From: Actinopolyspora xinjiangensis
Lineage (GTDB): Bacteria; Actinomycetota; Actinomycetes; Mycobacteriales; Pseudonocardiaceae
Assembly: GCF_900104475.1 (NCBI RefSeq)
Contig: NZ_FNJR01000004.1
Location: 1 to 64,000 of the forward strand
Length of the DNA: 64,000 nt
Direction: 5' to 3'
Shown here: piece after piece, positions 62,449 to 64,000 of the stretch
How positions within the stretch are numbered: position 1 is the first letter of the stretch
How the letters are laid out: every line of letters starts with the position of its first letter
Translations under genes and position numbers: made by a program
The notes under the pieces: generated by a model
Seen by the model: the letters and a program-made list of their open reading frames with translations, nothing else
Databases searched by the model: none
What the model was told of the DNA's origin: nothing

Positions 62449-63909
62449 TCAGCGACGTCGCGGCGGCGCGGTGTGCAGCGGTAGCCCCAACGCCGACATG
62501 GCGGACTCCATACCGATCTCCCCCAGCGTGGGGTGGGCGTGGATCGTGTCGGCGAGTTCGTCGAGGGTGGCCTCGAGACTGATGGCCAGGGTTCCCTCGG
62601 TGATCAGATCGCTGGCGGACGGGCCTATGACGTGCACGCCGAGGATCTCGCCGTGCTTGCTGCCCGCCACGATCTTCATGAAACCCTCCTCGTCCCCGGT
62701 GGTCTTGGACCTTCCCAGGGCGGCGAAGGGGAAACGGCTGGTGACGACGTCGTGGCCGTGCTCCTTGGCGGTCGCTTCGGTGAGACCGACGCTGGCGATC
62801 TCCGGGTGGGTGAACGTGGCAGCGGGAACCACGCCGTAGTCGATGTGGGCCTCGTGGCCGGTTATGGTCTCGGCGGCGACCACTCCCTGATGGGAGGCCA
62901 CGTGCGCGAGCAGCGCCCTGCCCGTGACGTCCCCGATGGCGTAGACGTGGTCGACGTTGGTCCGCAGCTTCTCGTCGACCCGCACGAAACCGCGCTCGTC
63001 GGTGGCGACGCCGGTCGCGTCGAGTCCGAGGGACGCGGTGTTGGGCTTGCGGCCCACCCCCATCAGGACCACATCGACGTCGAGCTGCTGTGCCTTGGCG
63101 CCGTCCACGTGGACCCGCAGCGCCCCCTCGGCCCGCTCGATGGCGGAGACCGTGGAGTCGGTGAGCACCCGCACCCCGCTCTTGCTCATGGAACGGCCGA
63201 GAGCCTTGCCGATCTCGGCGTCCTCGATCGGAACCAGGCTGGAGGCCATCTCCACCACGGTGACCTCGCTGCCGAAGGTGGCGAACATGCTGGCCCACTC
63301 CGCCCCGACGGCGCTGCCGCCGATCACGGCGATCCGCTTCGGAACCTCCTGGAGCCCGAACGCACCGTCGGAGGTGATCACGCCGGGGAGGTCTGCCCCT
63401 GGGATGGGCAGCCGGGCGGGCACCGACCCGGCCGCGATGATCACGTCGCGCCCGGTGACCCGCTCGACGGGCTGCCCGCCCGCCGGCTCGGCCGCGTAGC
63501 GCGGGCCTCCCTCACCGAGCGGAGACTCCCCGTTGGGGTGGACGTCCACGGTGTTGGGGCCGGTGAACCGGGCGTGGCCGTCGATGACGGTGACCCCGTT
63601 GGCCTTGAGCAACCCGGCCACGCCGTCGGTGAGGTTCTTGACGACACCGTCCTTGCGGCGGGTCACCGCCCCGAAGTCCAGCGCCACGTTCTCCGCCCGC
63701 ACCCCGAAGTCCGCGGAGTGCAGCACCGTCTCGTAGACCTCGGCGGAGCGCAGCATCGCCTTGGTCGGGATGCACCCCCAGTTCAGGCACACACCGCCCG
63801 CTTTCTCCTTCTCCACCAGACCGACCGACAGGCCCCGCTGGGCCGCACGGATCGCCGCGACGTAGCCACCAGGGCCGCCGCCCACCACAAGGAGGTCGAA
63901 TTCCTGCAC
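62449..63909 (-). CDS. lpd: Dihydrolipoyl dehydrogenase (E3)
   Basis: 486 residues. FAD motif LLVVGGGPGGYVAAIRAA, redox-active disulfide CLNWGCIPTKA, NAD motif AVIGGSAVGAEWASMFATFG, and the C-terminal HAHPTLGEIGMESAM with the catalytic histidine. It reoxidises the lipoyl arms of E2. GTG 63909 with AAAGGAG ahead gives the family start (VQEFDLLVVGGGP); the open frame beyond it has no homology. First gene of the operon. Confidence 0.94.
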   Translation of the reverse strand: MQEFDLLVVGGGPGGYVAAIRAAQRGLSVGLVEKEKAGGVCLNWGCIPTKAMLRSAEVYETVLHSADFGVRAENVALDFGAVTRRKDGVVKNLTDGVAGLLKANGVTVIDGHARFTGPNTVDVHPNGESPLGEGGPRYAAEPAGGQPVERVTGRDVIIAAGSVPARLPIPGADLPGVITSDGAFGLQEVPKRIAVIGGSAVGAEWASMFATFGSEVTVVEMASSLVPIEDAEIGKALGRSMSKSGVRVLTDSTVSAIERAEGALRVHVDGAKAQQLDVDVVLMGVGRKPNTASLGLDATGVATDERGFVRVDEKLRTNVDHVYAIGDVTGRALLAHVASHQGVVAAETITGHEAHIDYGVVPAATFTHPEIASVGLTEATAKEHGHDVVTSRFPFAALGRSKTTGDEEGFMKIVAGSKHGEILGVHVIGPSASDLITEGTLAISLEATLDELADTIHAHPTLGEIGMESAMSALGLPLHTAPPRRR

Positions 63910-64000
63910 TTCGCTGTGCTCCTTTGCTTCGCACCCACCGAGAAGCCTCGAACTGTCGCGTTTCGAGTGTCGTGACCGGGACCACGGTGGCGCCATGCCG

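Noticed and set aside
1-64000. CRISPR arrays, tRNA, rRNA, insertion sequences, attachment sites
   Set aside because: I looked for regular direct repeats, tRNA-like TTCGA loops with paired stems, transposase motifs and long terminal repeats, and found none that held up. By eye a divergent tRNA could be missed; a tRNA-finder run would settle it.

Overview
The window is a 64 kb piece of a very GC-rich genome with strong third-position GC bias, GTG and TTG starts, and many genes whose TANNNT -10 box lies only 6-8 bases before the start codon (leaderless style). This, with the protein families seen, points to a filamentous or coryneform-type actinomycete, most likely near the Pseudonocardiales/Actinopolysporales. 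The genus is an inference. The betaine/sarcosine gene set would suit a salt-tolerant species but does not prove it. I saw no rRNA, tRNA, CRISPR array, insertion sequence or prophage.

Region 1 (1-17.9 kb) is a xylan and xylo-oligosaccharide locus. After the tail of an LtrA-family membrane protein come a sugar ABC importer without its own ATPase (899-4048), an intracellular GH31 alpha-xylosidase-like enzyme, a Tat-exported GH115 alpha-glucuronidase on the other strand, a ROK-family XylR-like repressor, a secreted GH3 beta-xylosidase, xylose isomerase and xylulokinase. The logic runs from trimming side chains and xylobiose outside, through import, to xylose and xylulose-5-phosphate inside. Strong hairpins lie between GH3, xylA and xylB. 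A decayed Lrp/AsnC regulator (two in-frame stops) sits between GH31 and GH115.

Region 2 (17.9-25.3 kb) is mixed: an MFS drug-efflux pump with a divergent HxlR regulator, a gamma-carbonic-anhydrase-like protein, a PaaI-type thioesterase, an IclR regulator facing a stand-alone MetE-like methyltransferase, and an unrecognised membrane-anchored protein.

Region 3 (25.5-39.1 kb) is a one-carbon (N-methyl) catabolic island: IclR, heterotetrameric sarcosine oxidase soxBDAG on the minus strand, a divergent GntR regulator, then dimethylglycine oxidase, a GcvT/DmdA-like tetrahydrofolate methyltransferase, a MetF-like reductase and formate-tetrahydrofolate ligase. Together they could strip methyl groups from dimethylglycine and sarcosine (and perhaps from glycine betaine or DMSP) onto folate and recover ATP as formate is released. 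A MetF beside enzymes that already make methylene-folate suggests the DmdA-like protein makes 5-methyl-folate. This is the best candidate in the window for an undescribed pathway.

Region 4 (39.1-46.6 kb) holds an ArsR regulator, an Ohr peroxidase with an OhrR-type dyad, a DUF3516 helicase, a DeoR/FruR regulator followed by a frameshifted fruK relic, an AA10 lytic polysaccharide monooxygenase with an exact CebR-type box, and a GT1 glycosyltransferase. Region 5 (46.6-53.1 kb) is mutA-mutB-meaB (methylmalonyl-CoA mutase and its GTPase chaperone) and a DUF389 membrane protein. Region 6 (53.3-64 kb, all minus strand) has a PAS-GGDEF-EAL protein with both catalytic motifs altered, a SAM methyltransferase of the DUF574 type, an M50B-like membrane protein, an EI24/CysZ-like membrane protein, and a pyruvate-dehydrogenase-type operon in the order lpd, E1-alpha, E1-beta, E2.
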